Assembly: GCA_001600055.1 (NCBI GenBank)
Contig: BCIV01000010.1
Span: forward strand, 496,001-560,000
Origin: Filobasidium wieringae
Taxonomy: Eukaryota > Basidiomycota > Tremellomycetes > Filobasidiales > Filobasidiaceae
Direction: 5' to 3'
Length of the DNA stretch: 64,000 bases
Shown: one piece after another, positions 41,571 through 51,628 of the stretch
How the letters are laid out: the number at the start of each line of letters is the position of its first letter
Position numbering within the stretch: the first letter of the stretch is position 1
Notes under the pieces: generated by a model
The model's input: only the letters and a program-made list of their open reading frames with translations
What the model was told of the DNA's origin: nothing
The model's database searches: none
Program-made: the position numbers and the translations under genes

Positions 41571-41605
41571 CGATATATAGATATAGATATATCATATCAT
41601 AAAAT
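41571..41605. repeat. AT-rich simple repeat (GATATA-type)
   Basis: A short run of GATATA/TATAGA units lies between the convergent RPB1 and coiled-coil genes. It is probably part of the shared 3' untranslated or terminator region. Confidence 0.6.
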
Positions 41606-41671
41606 GCTTTGACAGGTGGCATTTCTGCTCCATGTCAAACTGTTACTCGTTGTCACAGCGATTGCTACGGC

Positions 41672-43149
41672 TCAAGGTTCTGGTACCTCCAACACCCCTA
41701 AGACTTTGCCTTTAGCACCATCAGTCGCTGTATCAATCAGCTCAAGAGCGGTTTGACCTTTGTTGATCATACGCTCAAGTCGCTCATTCAAGCGTTCCAA
41801 GCTATCGTCAATATGGGATGTAATATGCGTGAATTCTTCCAGATCTACCGGGTCCAGTTCCTTAGAACGGAGCACGAACCCGGCGGCGTTCCCATCATCC
41901 GGGCGAGACAAACTCGCTTCCGGAGCCAGGCGTTCGACCATGTGCATTTGTCGTCGCAAAGAAGCGATTAATCGATCCTTCGTGATAATCTCGGCTAACA
42001 ACCTCTATATTTCAGCGACGCAGATCGATGAAATTACAAAGTGTGGCACCTCACCTTCGTGTTGGCGATTGATCGAGAGCAGAGAGCGGTTGCTGATCAT
42101 AAGGTCTTCGTACTGACAAATGCCTGGGTAAGATACTTTGCGCTCATTGCATTGGACCCAAAACCACGAACCTTTCGATCCCGTTTCGCATCAAATGCGC
42201 ATGCATCATCCTGTTCGGCTGGTGAATCAGACTCATCCAGACAGCTTGGCTGGAGACTTTCTAGATCATTCGTAAAAGTTGAGGCTACCGTTTCCGGTCG
42301 AAGGCGTATGCGTGTCATTTCGTCCTACATGGATTCAGCTGGATATATGCACTTCAGATTTTGTGGAGAGTATGCTTACATGTTCCGCTTGGAGTAAGCT
42401 TTTGCCATCATGGTTGATGGTTTTACGTGTCAGTCGTGCAGATGTTCGAGCAGCAGATCGAGGAGAGACCCCAGAAGGCAGAGAACCATCCAATACACCC
42501 ATAGTCCCGCTTTCGTGTGCATCGAAGTCGCCTGTTATCGACGGTGAAGGAAGAAGGATTCCGGTGGGATTCCAGCTTTCGTCACTTGATATCTTGCGAT
42601 CTGGTGTAGCGTCGAAATAACTGTCAGATGGAGAAACGGTGTCGCTGTTGTTGTGGTCTGGTTCGATCTTCGATAGATCTGAGGAATATAGAATTCGTGC
42701 TCGTGGTTTCTTATCCGTAGCTTTCGCCTGCCTAACAAAGGAATCTCGGCTGTCGACCATAGTCTCCGGAGAGCTTGAGCGGATCATTTCAGTCCTGATT
42801 TTGATTCGATCTCCAAGCATGGATGGAGCAACGCGGTTGCTTGTGCCTGCTACACTGGCAGCCTTCCGAAGTATGGAAGGCCGCTCAGTGATAGGGATGT
42901 TGGCCACTCTTACTTTAGCCTGTATCGTATGCGGTCTAGCATCTGGACTGCTCTTCATGTTTTGTCCACGGGAATGAGAGAGATGTACCGGCTGTATGGA
43001 CAGGTTCGAACGGACTCCAGGTGCAACATTTATATCTTTGCTGAATTGATTCGCAACCTGAAGCATCTTAGTCAACATGTGAACACTTGCTTTAGACGCA
43101 AGAGTCCGATAGATACACTTACCTTTCTTTTAGGAGGTTCATTGGTCAT
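41672..43149 (-). CDS. Hypothetical coiled-coil protein
   Basis: Not recognised. The ATG at 43149 opens a 9-codon exon (MTNEPPKRK), joined by a 57-nt intron to MLQVANQFSKDINVAPG. About 250 polar, Ser-rich residues follow. An intron after LLQAEH leads to DEMTRIRLRPETVAS. A 44-nt intron near 42115-42160 is needed to reach QYEDLMISNRSLLSINRQHE, and a further intron leads to the last exon. The last 150 residues (LLAEIITKDRLIASLRRQMH, HIDDSLERLNERLERMINKG) are strongly helical and likely a coiled coil. A role in chromosome or cytoskeletal structure is possible, but nothing specific supports it. The stop is at 41672, convergent with RPB1 and 147 bp from it. Confidence 0.55.
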
Positions 43150-43320
43150 ATTTCCGCTCTGTTATTGCGTGCAGTGGATGATAGGTATGCTTCCTTCTTG
43201 CTACTTATCGATCTGAAGTAAAGCACAGGCGGTAGTAACTGCTTAGGATATTGCTGATGTCAAGTGGTAGAGAACGGAAGCAAAATGCCTCTAGCACATT
43301 GTCAACATAAAAAATACGGG

Positions 43321-43615
43321 GGATCCGAGAATTAATTGGGTGGCGGCCGGATTTTACTATGGTGGCGGTCAAAAATGTGACCCCTAGCCCCTAAGTCAAA
43401 AATCGCGTTTTTTTCTTCGTTTTCTCGACTTTGACACGTCATGTCCCTTTTTCCCTAACCCTTAACGCCCTAATCCCTAACACTCAAAGCCATAACTCGA
43501 GTTTCTTTGTTTGATAGGCGCTTGAAACGCGTAAAAAATACGCGTTTATTTTATCACATTTTTTACCACCACCGTAGTAAAATCCGGCTGCCATCCAATT
43601 GACTCTTGGGGAATC
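43321..43615. mobile_element. Foldback / MITE-like element with ~60-bp inverted repeats
   Basis: The left arm 43321-43380 and the reverse complement of 43554-43615 align over about 60 bp with few differences. The shared core includes AGCCGGATTTTACTACGGTG against GGCCGGATTTTACTATGGTG, and both arms end in AAAATGTGA. The interior has poly-T tracts, an ACGCGT pair and a degenerate CCCTAA run (43453-43481). There is no coding capacity. The length of about 295 bp and the arm structure fit a non-autonomous DNA element. A target duplication is not clear. Confidence 0.7.
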
Positions 43616-44290
43616 CGGGCTTGTACATAGTGTTATCACTCCGATATCGGAAGGTAGTTCTGAGAGAAAGTCTCCCTCTGTTATTAAGGGATCAGACAAA
43701 CCCAGCTGGCTATCATCTTAGACTAGGGACTCAGGCATTGAGATGTCCAACCATTCAGAAGCTCAAGATTGGGATCCATCGAACGTCAACGTACTGACAC
43801 ATTCTATTATTATTTGCTGAGTTGAACAACACACAAGTTGAGATGTAAGCACAAAACCCCTGTTGTACAATTTGTACAACAGGGGGTTTCTGTACGCTTG
43901 CCGGGAGCTCCTATGCAGAGTTACTAGCACTTGTATCAGGCTATAGTGTAGGAAATGCATTTGTTAACAGATGAAAGTGTTATGGACGCGAGCTGCGGTG
44001 GTTGCACGCGTCACATGCTCTGTAGGTGTCGCCTAAGGATTGTCCGAGCAGGCTCTCAGACTACTTATTTGTTGTTTCCTTTGTTGTATCACGGATGAGT
44101 GGACCTCAAGTCTCTCATCCATTCTTATCGAAACTATGTTGTACCCTACCTGCTCTTCCTCCCGGACGCCACCTGCTGAGTTGTCGGACCGCTCCTTCGA
44201 GTTCCCGTTGGCCCTGACAGAAGAATGGATCAAAAGGAGTCCTTGTGGAAGAGTGCAAAAGGAGGTAGTAGACAGGATCTGGTGCTAGGT
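43616..44290. other. Non-coding stretch between mobile elements
   Basis: No gene is supported in this 675-bp stretch. It contains a perfect 14-bp-arm palindrome at 43857-43885. Short frames at 44026-44288 on both strands are mutual shadows. Confidence 0.4.
43857..43885. repeat. Perfect palindrome (hairpin)
   Basis: Arms CCCCTGTTGTACAA and TTGTACAACAGGGG are separated by a single T. The flanks (AAAA and GTTT) nearly extend the symmetry. It could be a cruciform, a remnant of an element terminus or a terminator-like hairpin. Confidence 0.8.
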
Positions 44291-45488
44291 TTAGAGTTGG
44301 CAGAAGTTTAAACGTTCGATTGAACGCCCCTTGAACGGCGTTCAGACATTGGTCGATGTTAGGACCACGTCATCGACGTGTGTCCGAGGGGACTGGTGCC
44401 AGGGACTTGTATGTACAATGTATGATGTACACTATGAGGATGTATAACGGATGGAGAACTCTACTACAATTATGCTACCTAAGGTCAATGAATCAACCTG
44501 CAAATTGTATTGCCCGACGGGCAGTTTTCCAATTCGTGAGAACCGCGTGATAACAGAGGTCCTAATGACGTGTATATGACCTTAGTACATACTCGACAAG
44601 GAGCCTATAACAGTCAACCTGTTGAACTTGAACGTGAATGTGAACGTCACTGCCGTTAATGTTCATTGAACGCGTTTGAATGTCTGAACATGCGTGATTT
44701 GTTTTTCTACATTGGCACCTTAGACGAGCTAGCCTCCTTGCTTGGGCCCTGTTTCTCTGGGGATACCAGGTCTACAACAACTGTATGCGTGCCCTTACCC
44801 TTGCCCTTGATCATCCTAAGCGCTGGAACAGGTGTTATCGATTTTGATTTTGGCGCTACTTCTCGGGCCTTACCTTTATTTCACGCCTGCTCAAACAGGA
44901 TGGGTCTGCAGTGACCGTGCTTGAACCAATCAGCCACCAAGAGCTGTAGTCCAGCCGTTTCAAGGTCCAAGCGGTTCCGTTTAGGCGATACCACCAAACC
45001 AGCGCAACTGAATACACGTTTAACTTTGACAGAAGTTGCTAAGTTCAAAATAACGCTATATCAGCTCGAATTCCTTGCAGTTTAAACTCTTAAATGTACC
45101 TGGGCATCCTAGAAGGTCATAGCCATCCTAGCAAGGCCCATGGTTCCTTCATTGCCAATATTGGCAAACTCTGAACTCCAGAAGATTATCAGATCTTTAG
45201 ACTGCCGCACGGCCATCCTGTGCCCGTTGATGAACTTCTTGAAAGGGTCCTCATCAGTACTGTCATCCTCGTCCTGATTCAGCCCCAGGAAGTCATCGAA
45301 CTCCGCAATTTCAGCCTAACGTTTAATAGTTCAAAAGTTCAGTAAGTTAAATGCCGCTCACACATTCATCAGCCAAACGTACCTTTTTTGGGTTGACAGG
45401 CTTGACCTTTACATCGGGCTCGTACATCTCCCTGTATGTGGTCTGCCAGAGGTTCCTTGCGACCTCTTTTGCCTCTTTAATCCACTCG

Positions 45489-45521
45489 GCTGGTCAACCT
45501 TGTCAAGCAAGGTTGACCAGC
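45489..45521. repeat. Inverted repeat in transposase exon
   Basis: Two perfect 14-bp arms (GCTGGTCAACCTTG and its complement) flank a 5-nt loop. In the minus-strand transposase frame this region contains two stop codons, so it looks like a small inverted duplication that damaged the gene. Confidence 0.75.
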
Positions 45522-47008
45522 TTAGCCTGGGTGCAGCACTAGAAGTTCAAAGTTCAATAAGTTCAAACGTCTAGACACCTTGAATCAGAATCCTAAACTC
45601 ATGTGTTGCCGTTTGCAACAAGGCGCTCTCATCGGTCTTCCCGTAGTACTTATCTAGCACGTCTATACCGCGCTGGACTCCACGCTTGACGGCCTTGGAG
45701 AGTGTCCCTTCCACCTTAATTTACGTCAAACGCTTGTGAAGCGCGTCCATGATTGGGATCATGCTTGCTACCCTCGTGAAGTCGGAACCGGCCACACTAC
45801 ACACCCACCGACATTTAGTGACCACAGAGAAGTTCTACAGCTGTTCAACCACTGTTTCAGCGTCTTTTTGCTCTTAGCGTTCAAAGTTCAAACTTACCCT
45901 CAAGACCGGAACGACCTCCTTGATCACCTCAAAATTGCCTGAAACAAGACGCTCAGCCCTAGAGTAGTCTGCTCCAGGATCCATCATCAGGTTTTTGCTA
46001 CCCAAACCAACGGAATGAATGTAAGTAGGAAAGCACAGGTTCAAAGTTCAAAGTTCAACAGTTCAAACGTTCAAACGTACATTACACGCTCAGCCTTGAC
46101 GATTGCCTCCAAGCACTTGAAGGTGGAGTTCCACCTCGTTTGCACGTCAGTAGGGATATTGTATGTCCCTCCCTGTTTGATCTCCTCCTTGTTCTTGGCC
46201 GTTGCAACAGCGGCAACCCACTTACGCTTAAGTTCACCTCGATACTTGAGGCGCTTAGCAAATGAACGGCACTGTATAGTTGAACACAGTTAAACAGTTA
46301 AACAACTGAACTTCTAATTGGGCGGTTGAAGATGAAGAAATACTAACTTTTGTCAGGATTACGCCACCCTCTTCTGCGAGTCAGCCAGACTCTTCTTGTC
46401 CTTCTTGTTTGCTGATGGACATGCAGTGAGAGGGAGCAAATCCAGGATCACCTGATCAGGCAAGATCTCCTCCCGCTGAGTGAACGACCCATCTTTGTTC
46501 TGGCTCTCATCATTGTCGTCTTCCTCCATATCAGAGTCAAAGATGTCACGTTCCGGCTTATTCAAATTGTCTGCCTCCAGCTCCTTGAGTTGAGACCACT
46601 TCGATCCAGTGGCTCCCTCAATAACGGCCTAAAGTTGTGAAATTCGATGAAGTTTAGTGGGGTTCGACTTTAAACCTCAATTGGCAGAGTTGGCTTACAC
46701 CAACGACCAGATTCAGGATGTGGGCAAAACATCTGACACGACCTAAACGCCCATGGAACGTCTTCCACCCATGCGTGGCAAGAGAATCGACCATCTTGTC
46801 GTTGCTAGAAGCATTATCACAGATAACTGACGTCACCTTGTTCTCATCCCCCAATTGGTCACATACTTAGCCACAACATCAGCCATGTGCTCTCCAGTGT
46901 GACGTTCCGGTGTGCTCGACACATCGAGACCCAAGGTTATTGAAGGTCAGCAATGTTGATCTGATTGGTCACGTTTAGGAAGTTCAAAGTCCAAAGTTCA
47001 GGCGTTCA

Positions 47009-47217
47009 TGTTACTATGCAACCTCAGCCTAGTGTCACGTGACACTCTTCCCTCTTGCGCGTGTCCTGCTCCCTGTCTCTCTCCGTACAAGCCATCTTCA
47101 CCTTCCGTACTACTTTACCTTAGTTTCCCTGTTTTGATTCATACTTATCACTGAATCACAACAGGTATGTTACTTTGTAGTAGTGATGCTCCATATACTT
47201 TTCACTGAATCACAACA
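47009..47217. mobile_element. Solo LTR (209 bp) with 5-bp target duplication
   Basis: The sequence begins TGTTACTATGCAACCTCAGC and ends CTGAATCACAACA, with the TG...CA termini of an LTR. It is flanked on both sides by GTTCA (47004-47008 and 47218-47222), a 5-bp target duplication. It closely matches the LTR at 51405-51628. It lies within an intron of the hAT transposase. No internal retrotransposon sequence is next to it, so it is a recombined solo LTR. Confidence 0.88.
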
Positions 47218-48851
47218 GTTCAAACCCCTGAACTTTACTCACTGATAGAAAGATAGCATCGCCTGCATTGCCTGCATTGCCTTGAACATGCTATCATTTC
47301 CCACTCTCTTGTCCAGGGCAATTGACCAATTGGCAATGATTGCAATGTACACTTTCCCGCTCCTGTCAGTCCATCCATCAAGAGAAATGTGAATCGCACT
47401 GTGCATCTCGCAAAGACATGTCTTCAGGCTTGACACAGTCCTATCGTGCATCATACGCATGTCCTTCTTGACCTGACGTCTAGATGGCAGAACCATGTCC
47501 ATTGCAGGAAAGGATGCGGTAAACATCGACTTGAACTAAATTATACACAAACAATGAGTTCAAAGGTTCAAAGGTTAAAAAAAGGTTCAAAGGTTGAGCG
47601 GTACTTACAGCATCTTGATCCACCACTCTGAATGCGTGGTGGTTCACTGCAATCCATTCAAGAATTGCATAGCGGGTCTCCATCAAACAAGGCTCAGCTG
47701 GCTGAACCTCAGAAATCGACCCATCTATCAGACGAGTCTGTAAGTCGTCAACCCTGTTCTTACATTTATTGGCGTGATAGTTGATGGAGGTCCCTGACCT
47801 GGCTGTATTTGCGGTCTTCAAGGCAATCCAAGGGCAGTACCTATGCAGAAGAGGGAAAATGATGAGCAAACAACTCAAATACTCAAAGTTGAAACGGTTG
47901 AACTTTGAACTTTGAACTTACCGGCAAGTCCACAACCACCAAACACCTGACGTCTTCCCTTCTTTGGCCATGGCCTTTGCACTCGTTATGACGGGTTGTT
48001 GCATGTGACGGTTGCCTTTGCCCCCCTTGCCATTATTGTATTGCTTCTGGCACCAGAGAATGAGGTATTCTTGGTCTTTTCGATTGTATCATTCTCATGA
48101 GGTACTGGAATCTTGAAACAAACCTGGCTAGGCGCTTTTAAACGTCATGCAAATGGTAAGGTCTGAATGTAAGCCTGGAAGTTCAACTGTACTTACTGGC
48201 CTTGACATCCCCCTCATTGTCATCATCATTATCAGGTTTCTTGACAATTTCCATCTGGTCCTGATCAACTTGCTGCTCCTTCTCCACCTGCTCCTTCTCC
48301 ACTTCCTCAACCTCACTCTTGGTTTTGATCGCTTTGAGATCCTCATCAGGAATCTTCTTTGCTTTCGCTTTCCTATTGGGGGTTGTCTTTTTGGGTTTCA
48401 TCTTTATTGGTGTTGGCTTCTTGGGTGCAGCCTTCTTAGGAGTTTTTTTTTGGGGTTTTAGGGGATGTTTGTTTCTTATTATTAGGCTTGCGCTTTTCAG
48501 AAGGGGTTTCAGGGACTGAGAGAGTGGGATTCAATAATTTGACCAAGTTCAACAAATGTTTAACAGTTTGAAGTTCAACTTGCATTCACCGTCCAAATTT
48601 AGTAACTCCGCCTCGCCTTCATCATGGCTCTTCGGATTGAGAGCCCGTTTGTGATGGCTGGGGGTACCCCCTACTGTGTTCCAAGTAGGCCAAGGGGAGG
48701 TTGAAGGTCTCTCAGGAGCAGTAGATGCTGCAAGAACCCAAACGTTTGCAAGGCGTTGCCAGTCTGCAGCCTGTTTATTGGCCAACGCTTGTTCTAATCC
48801 AAGATCTGGGTCAATTCTGGAATTGATGCTGGATTGACGGATGCTAGACAT

Positions 48852-50433
48852 GGTAAGAAGCGTTTATGTGTTTAGTTTGTAAGGGTAGCAGTCGTTTGAG
48901 TAAGTTATTAGATAGGTAGATAGGTAGATAGATAGACGGTAACTGAGAAGCCGTTGAACTCGGTTGATTGCTTCTTAGGCCTGAGTTTAAGCGCCCTTTG
49001 CTAAATCGCTTTCTCATGCTATATCTGTTGTAATTTGGTGAATGAATCTAATGTCAAATAGTCATTGAAGTCATTGATTATTACAAGTAAGGTAAAGTGA
49101 GGACAGAAGTAGAGGTCAAAGTGTCCTCCTATATATATGTATCAGAGAACCTGGTACCATGTGGTGCCATCTCGGCATTCGGTAATTGAGTACGGGATCT
49201 CGGACTCCATCAAGGGATAGATGACCACCCTGTTAACAGTTCACATGTATCATGTGCAACCAGTGGGACCCTTGTGGGACCAATGTGGGACTGTCCGTAA
49301 AGTAGTACGAGATTGATGAGCTGTGCCAACCTAATCACATGATCGATCACAAGTACATGATTGCTGTGCTACCCCTGTGTTTCATGGTATGTTGTTTATG
49401 TTTCATGATTCCCTTTGTGTTTGAGATTGCCAATCCATATGTCATCCATATGGCTTATTGCCAATGATGTCAAATCATTGCAAATTGCTACAATATCATC
49501 ATAGAAACCACTACAATCATCTAGAACTGGAACAATCAACTGATGATAGGCGCTTAATGTGTTGAATACGTTCTTAGAAGGTAGAGTGATTGACCTGTGA
49601 AGTTTAAGCAAATTCAGAGAACATTCTACTCGCGTTCTGGTGAACTGGACAAACAGGACTACTATCGGATACCTCAGGATTGATCCGTGGCACACCTTCT
49701 GTCTTTGCCCCTCCGCCTCGCTACCGATCACTTCTTTTCTGTGTTTCATCGGCCTACTGCAACGGCTACGCTTTGAGTTTATATTTGATCAAACCCTTTT
49801 CACTTTCCACCACCTTTACACAGCAAGCTCAGTCTTGTGGACAAATCGCTTAGTCGCCTCCTGTCCTCTTAGTATTCTCCTTAGTATAGTATAAATACAA
49901 GACTGATCCAAAGCGATTAGCAAAGTTGTACAACTCAGGAGAAAGAAGGAAGGAAGAGCTCAACAAGTAACAAGACCTTACTTCACATCACATTCACTTT
50001 ATATCTACCCCTTCATCTTTCATCTGGACTAGTACTTAAGAACAGTACCTTGTCTTTGACTCGATACTAGAAGGGCGTAACTGAGGAGTCTAAGGAGTAG
50101 ACCCAGCTTGTGCTGATAGCTAGCCGGACAGTATCCAGAGTGGAGATAGTTGTTGTTCAATTTAGTTCTTTTGTTTTAGTGTTTCACCAATAATCCTTAG
50201 TGGAACTAGACATAGCCCACCGTCAAGCCGCCACCACTCCCCGCTTGCACCACAGCGTTCAAGTTTGGTGCTGTTCGACCGGTGTTTTGCGCAAGGGTTG
50301 AACCTGAACGTCTGATTGAACGTCGGCAGATGAAACACGTTCAAAGTTGAACGTCACGCGCACTCAAATGTTCAATGACGCGCGTTCGTTCGTGCAAGTT
50401 CAAGCGTTCAACCTGAACGTGTGCCAACTCTAA
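48852..50433. other. Right non-coding part of the hAT element
   Basis: This is about 1.6 kb between the transposase start and the right terminus. A (TAGATAGG)-type microsatellite lies at 48909-48937. A 117-codon minus-strand frame at 49396-49749 has no recognisable motif. A TATA-like box (TATAAATA, near 49889) could belong to a buried LTR or to the transposase promoter region. TTGAACG-type motifs cluster at 50270-50420. Confidence 0.45.
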
Positions 50434-51214
50434 TTCTAGGTACCTAATTCACTTGTCAAACCGTTATCTAGCTATGAGCAATGTTGATTCTTCCTGGCCA
50501 ACGTCCGTCGAAGGACGTCCCGGCGGAACGTCCTAGGGATCACGTGAGACACAATACCATAGTAGTTAACGATTCTACAGTCGTCTGCCATGATCGTAGT
50601 AGATTACTTGGAGGCATCCGTTATTGATACATTATGTCCACCCTGTTATGGCAGGTTCTTGCTGTCACAGGTCTAATAGCAAACGCTACTTATAGGTTAT
50701 CTCAATAATGGAATAAGAGCCAAGTTGGTGATAGCTCGGTTGGTTCTAAACGGTGGATAAGTTATTTGACCAAATCAAGTAAACAGTTCAAATCTGTAAG
50801 TCAGTTGAATCAAGTAGATTAGTATTGGTCGATAATCTGATGGGTTGGTTTGGAAGGTGCAGAACGATGGTTGTATGAGAACAACTTAGCGAGATCCAAT
50901 TGGAATAACCTCTTCACAATACGTCTTGAATTGGTAATTCAGTAGGTGTAAACAGAATGCAATATCGGACTTGAATCCTCTATACAATTCGGTTGACTCT
51001 GTATAGACGATTCAATCCCTAACTGTATATACGGAATGGAAACACGAACAAGACCTCACACAAAGGAAAAGAGAGAACACTACCACCACAAGTTGTCTAA
51101 GTTGTTTTTGCTGGATTTGGTTGAATCCTGTTTGGAGTTTTCTGGGCAAGAAAGGAAAGTAAGCCAGATTGAGAAATGGTTGGTGGTAATATGGTGGAAC
51201 ATTGTTGTGGTTAA
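50434..51214. other. Unassigned sequence between hAT and copia elements
   Basis: No gene is supported in 780 bp. It may hold remnants of the copia 5' end (leader or gag region), but no gag zinc knuckle or protease motif could be read on either strand. Confidence 0.35.
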
Positions 51215-51404
51215 ACCATGTGGTCAGGATCTCTGATGGCATCACTCTGAACAATGTCCTCCTCATCCCTGATCTGGGATGCAACCTTGTCTCTGTTCCT
51301 CAGCTGCTCCAGTCAGGATATTCTGTCAACTTCAGCAAGTCCACTTGCAAACTTGGTCTCACTTCCGGCAACGGTTCTACCTCTGCACTAGCTACAGCTC
51401 CCTA

Positions 51405-51628
51405 TGTTGGATATGCGCTATTGCGCTATGCAACCTCAGCCTAGTGTCACGTGACACCTTCCCTCTTGCGCGCGTCCTCCCCCTCTGTCTCTCTCCATAC
51501 AAGTCATCTTCACCTTCCGCACTACTTTACTTTAGTTCCCTGTTGTGATTCATACTTATCACTGAATCACAACAGGTATGTTACCTTGTAGTAGTGATGC
51601 TCCAAATACTGATCACTGAAACACAACA
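51405..51628. mobile_element. Solo LTR (224 bp) inside copia pol
   Basis: It begins TGTTGGATATGCG, ends CTGAAACACAACA and is flanked by the 5-bp duplication CCCTA (51400-51404 and 51629-51633). Removing the LTR and one CCCTA joins the copia reading frame exactly. It matches the solo LTR at 47009-47217 over most of its length and has an extra short GCGCTAT duplication near its 5' end. A partial third copy (51965-52072) lies after the gap as part of the assembly duplication. Confidence 0.9.

Larger units (their letters stand above)
44881..48851 (-). pseudogene. hAT transposase, multi-exon and decayed
   Basis: The reading frame begins at the ATG at 48851 (MSSIRQSSINSRIDPD). A Lys-rich segment follows, then a BED-like zinc finger (TCRYCPWIALK...INYHANKCKNR). 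The RNase H-fold pieces are SAIHISLDGWTDRSGKVYIA II, VTSVICDNASSNDKMVDSLA and RVRCFAHILNLVV. A C-terminal dimerisation block (KRVFSCAGLVVSPKRNRLDL...LLVADWF) ends at 44881. Exons are joined by introns full of GTTCAAA/TTTGAAC motifs. Lesions are visible: an apparent frameshift at a T9 homopolymer (48443-48451), a frame break near 46850, stops within an inverted duplication at 45489-45521, and an in-frame TAG at 45109-45111. Some could be sequencing or intron-model errors, but together they suggest an inactive copy. Confidence 0.75.
44291..50433 (-). mobile_element. hAT-superfamily DNA transposon
   Basis: The ends carry an inverted repeat: TTAGAGTTGGCAGAAGTTTA at 44291 and, reading inward from 50433, TTAGAGTTGGCACACGTTCA, each followed by TTGAACG motifs. 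Flanking 8-mers TGCTAGGT (44283-44290) and TTCTAGGT (50434-50441) differ at one base, as expected for an aged 8-bp hAT target duplication. Inside is a minus-strand transposase (44881-48851). The subterminal regions hold many copies of TTGAACG/CGTTCAA. A solo LTR (47009-47217) has inserted into the element. Length is 6.14 kb. Between 48852 and the right end there is about 1.6 kb with no convincing gene. Confidence 0.85.

Noticed and set aside
49396..49749. 117-codon minus-strand frame in the hAT element as a second gene
   Set aside because: No motif, no upstream signal and no homologue that I recognise; length is within what chance allows in this composition.
50730..50805. tRNA-like A box (GATAGCTCGGTTGG) and B box (GTTCAAATC) pair
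   Set aside because: The D stem and acceptor stem do not pair and the box spacing is too wide for an intron-less tRNA. At best it is a degenerate tRNA-derived piece.
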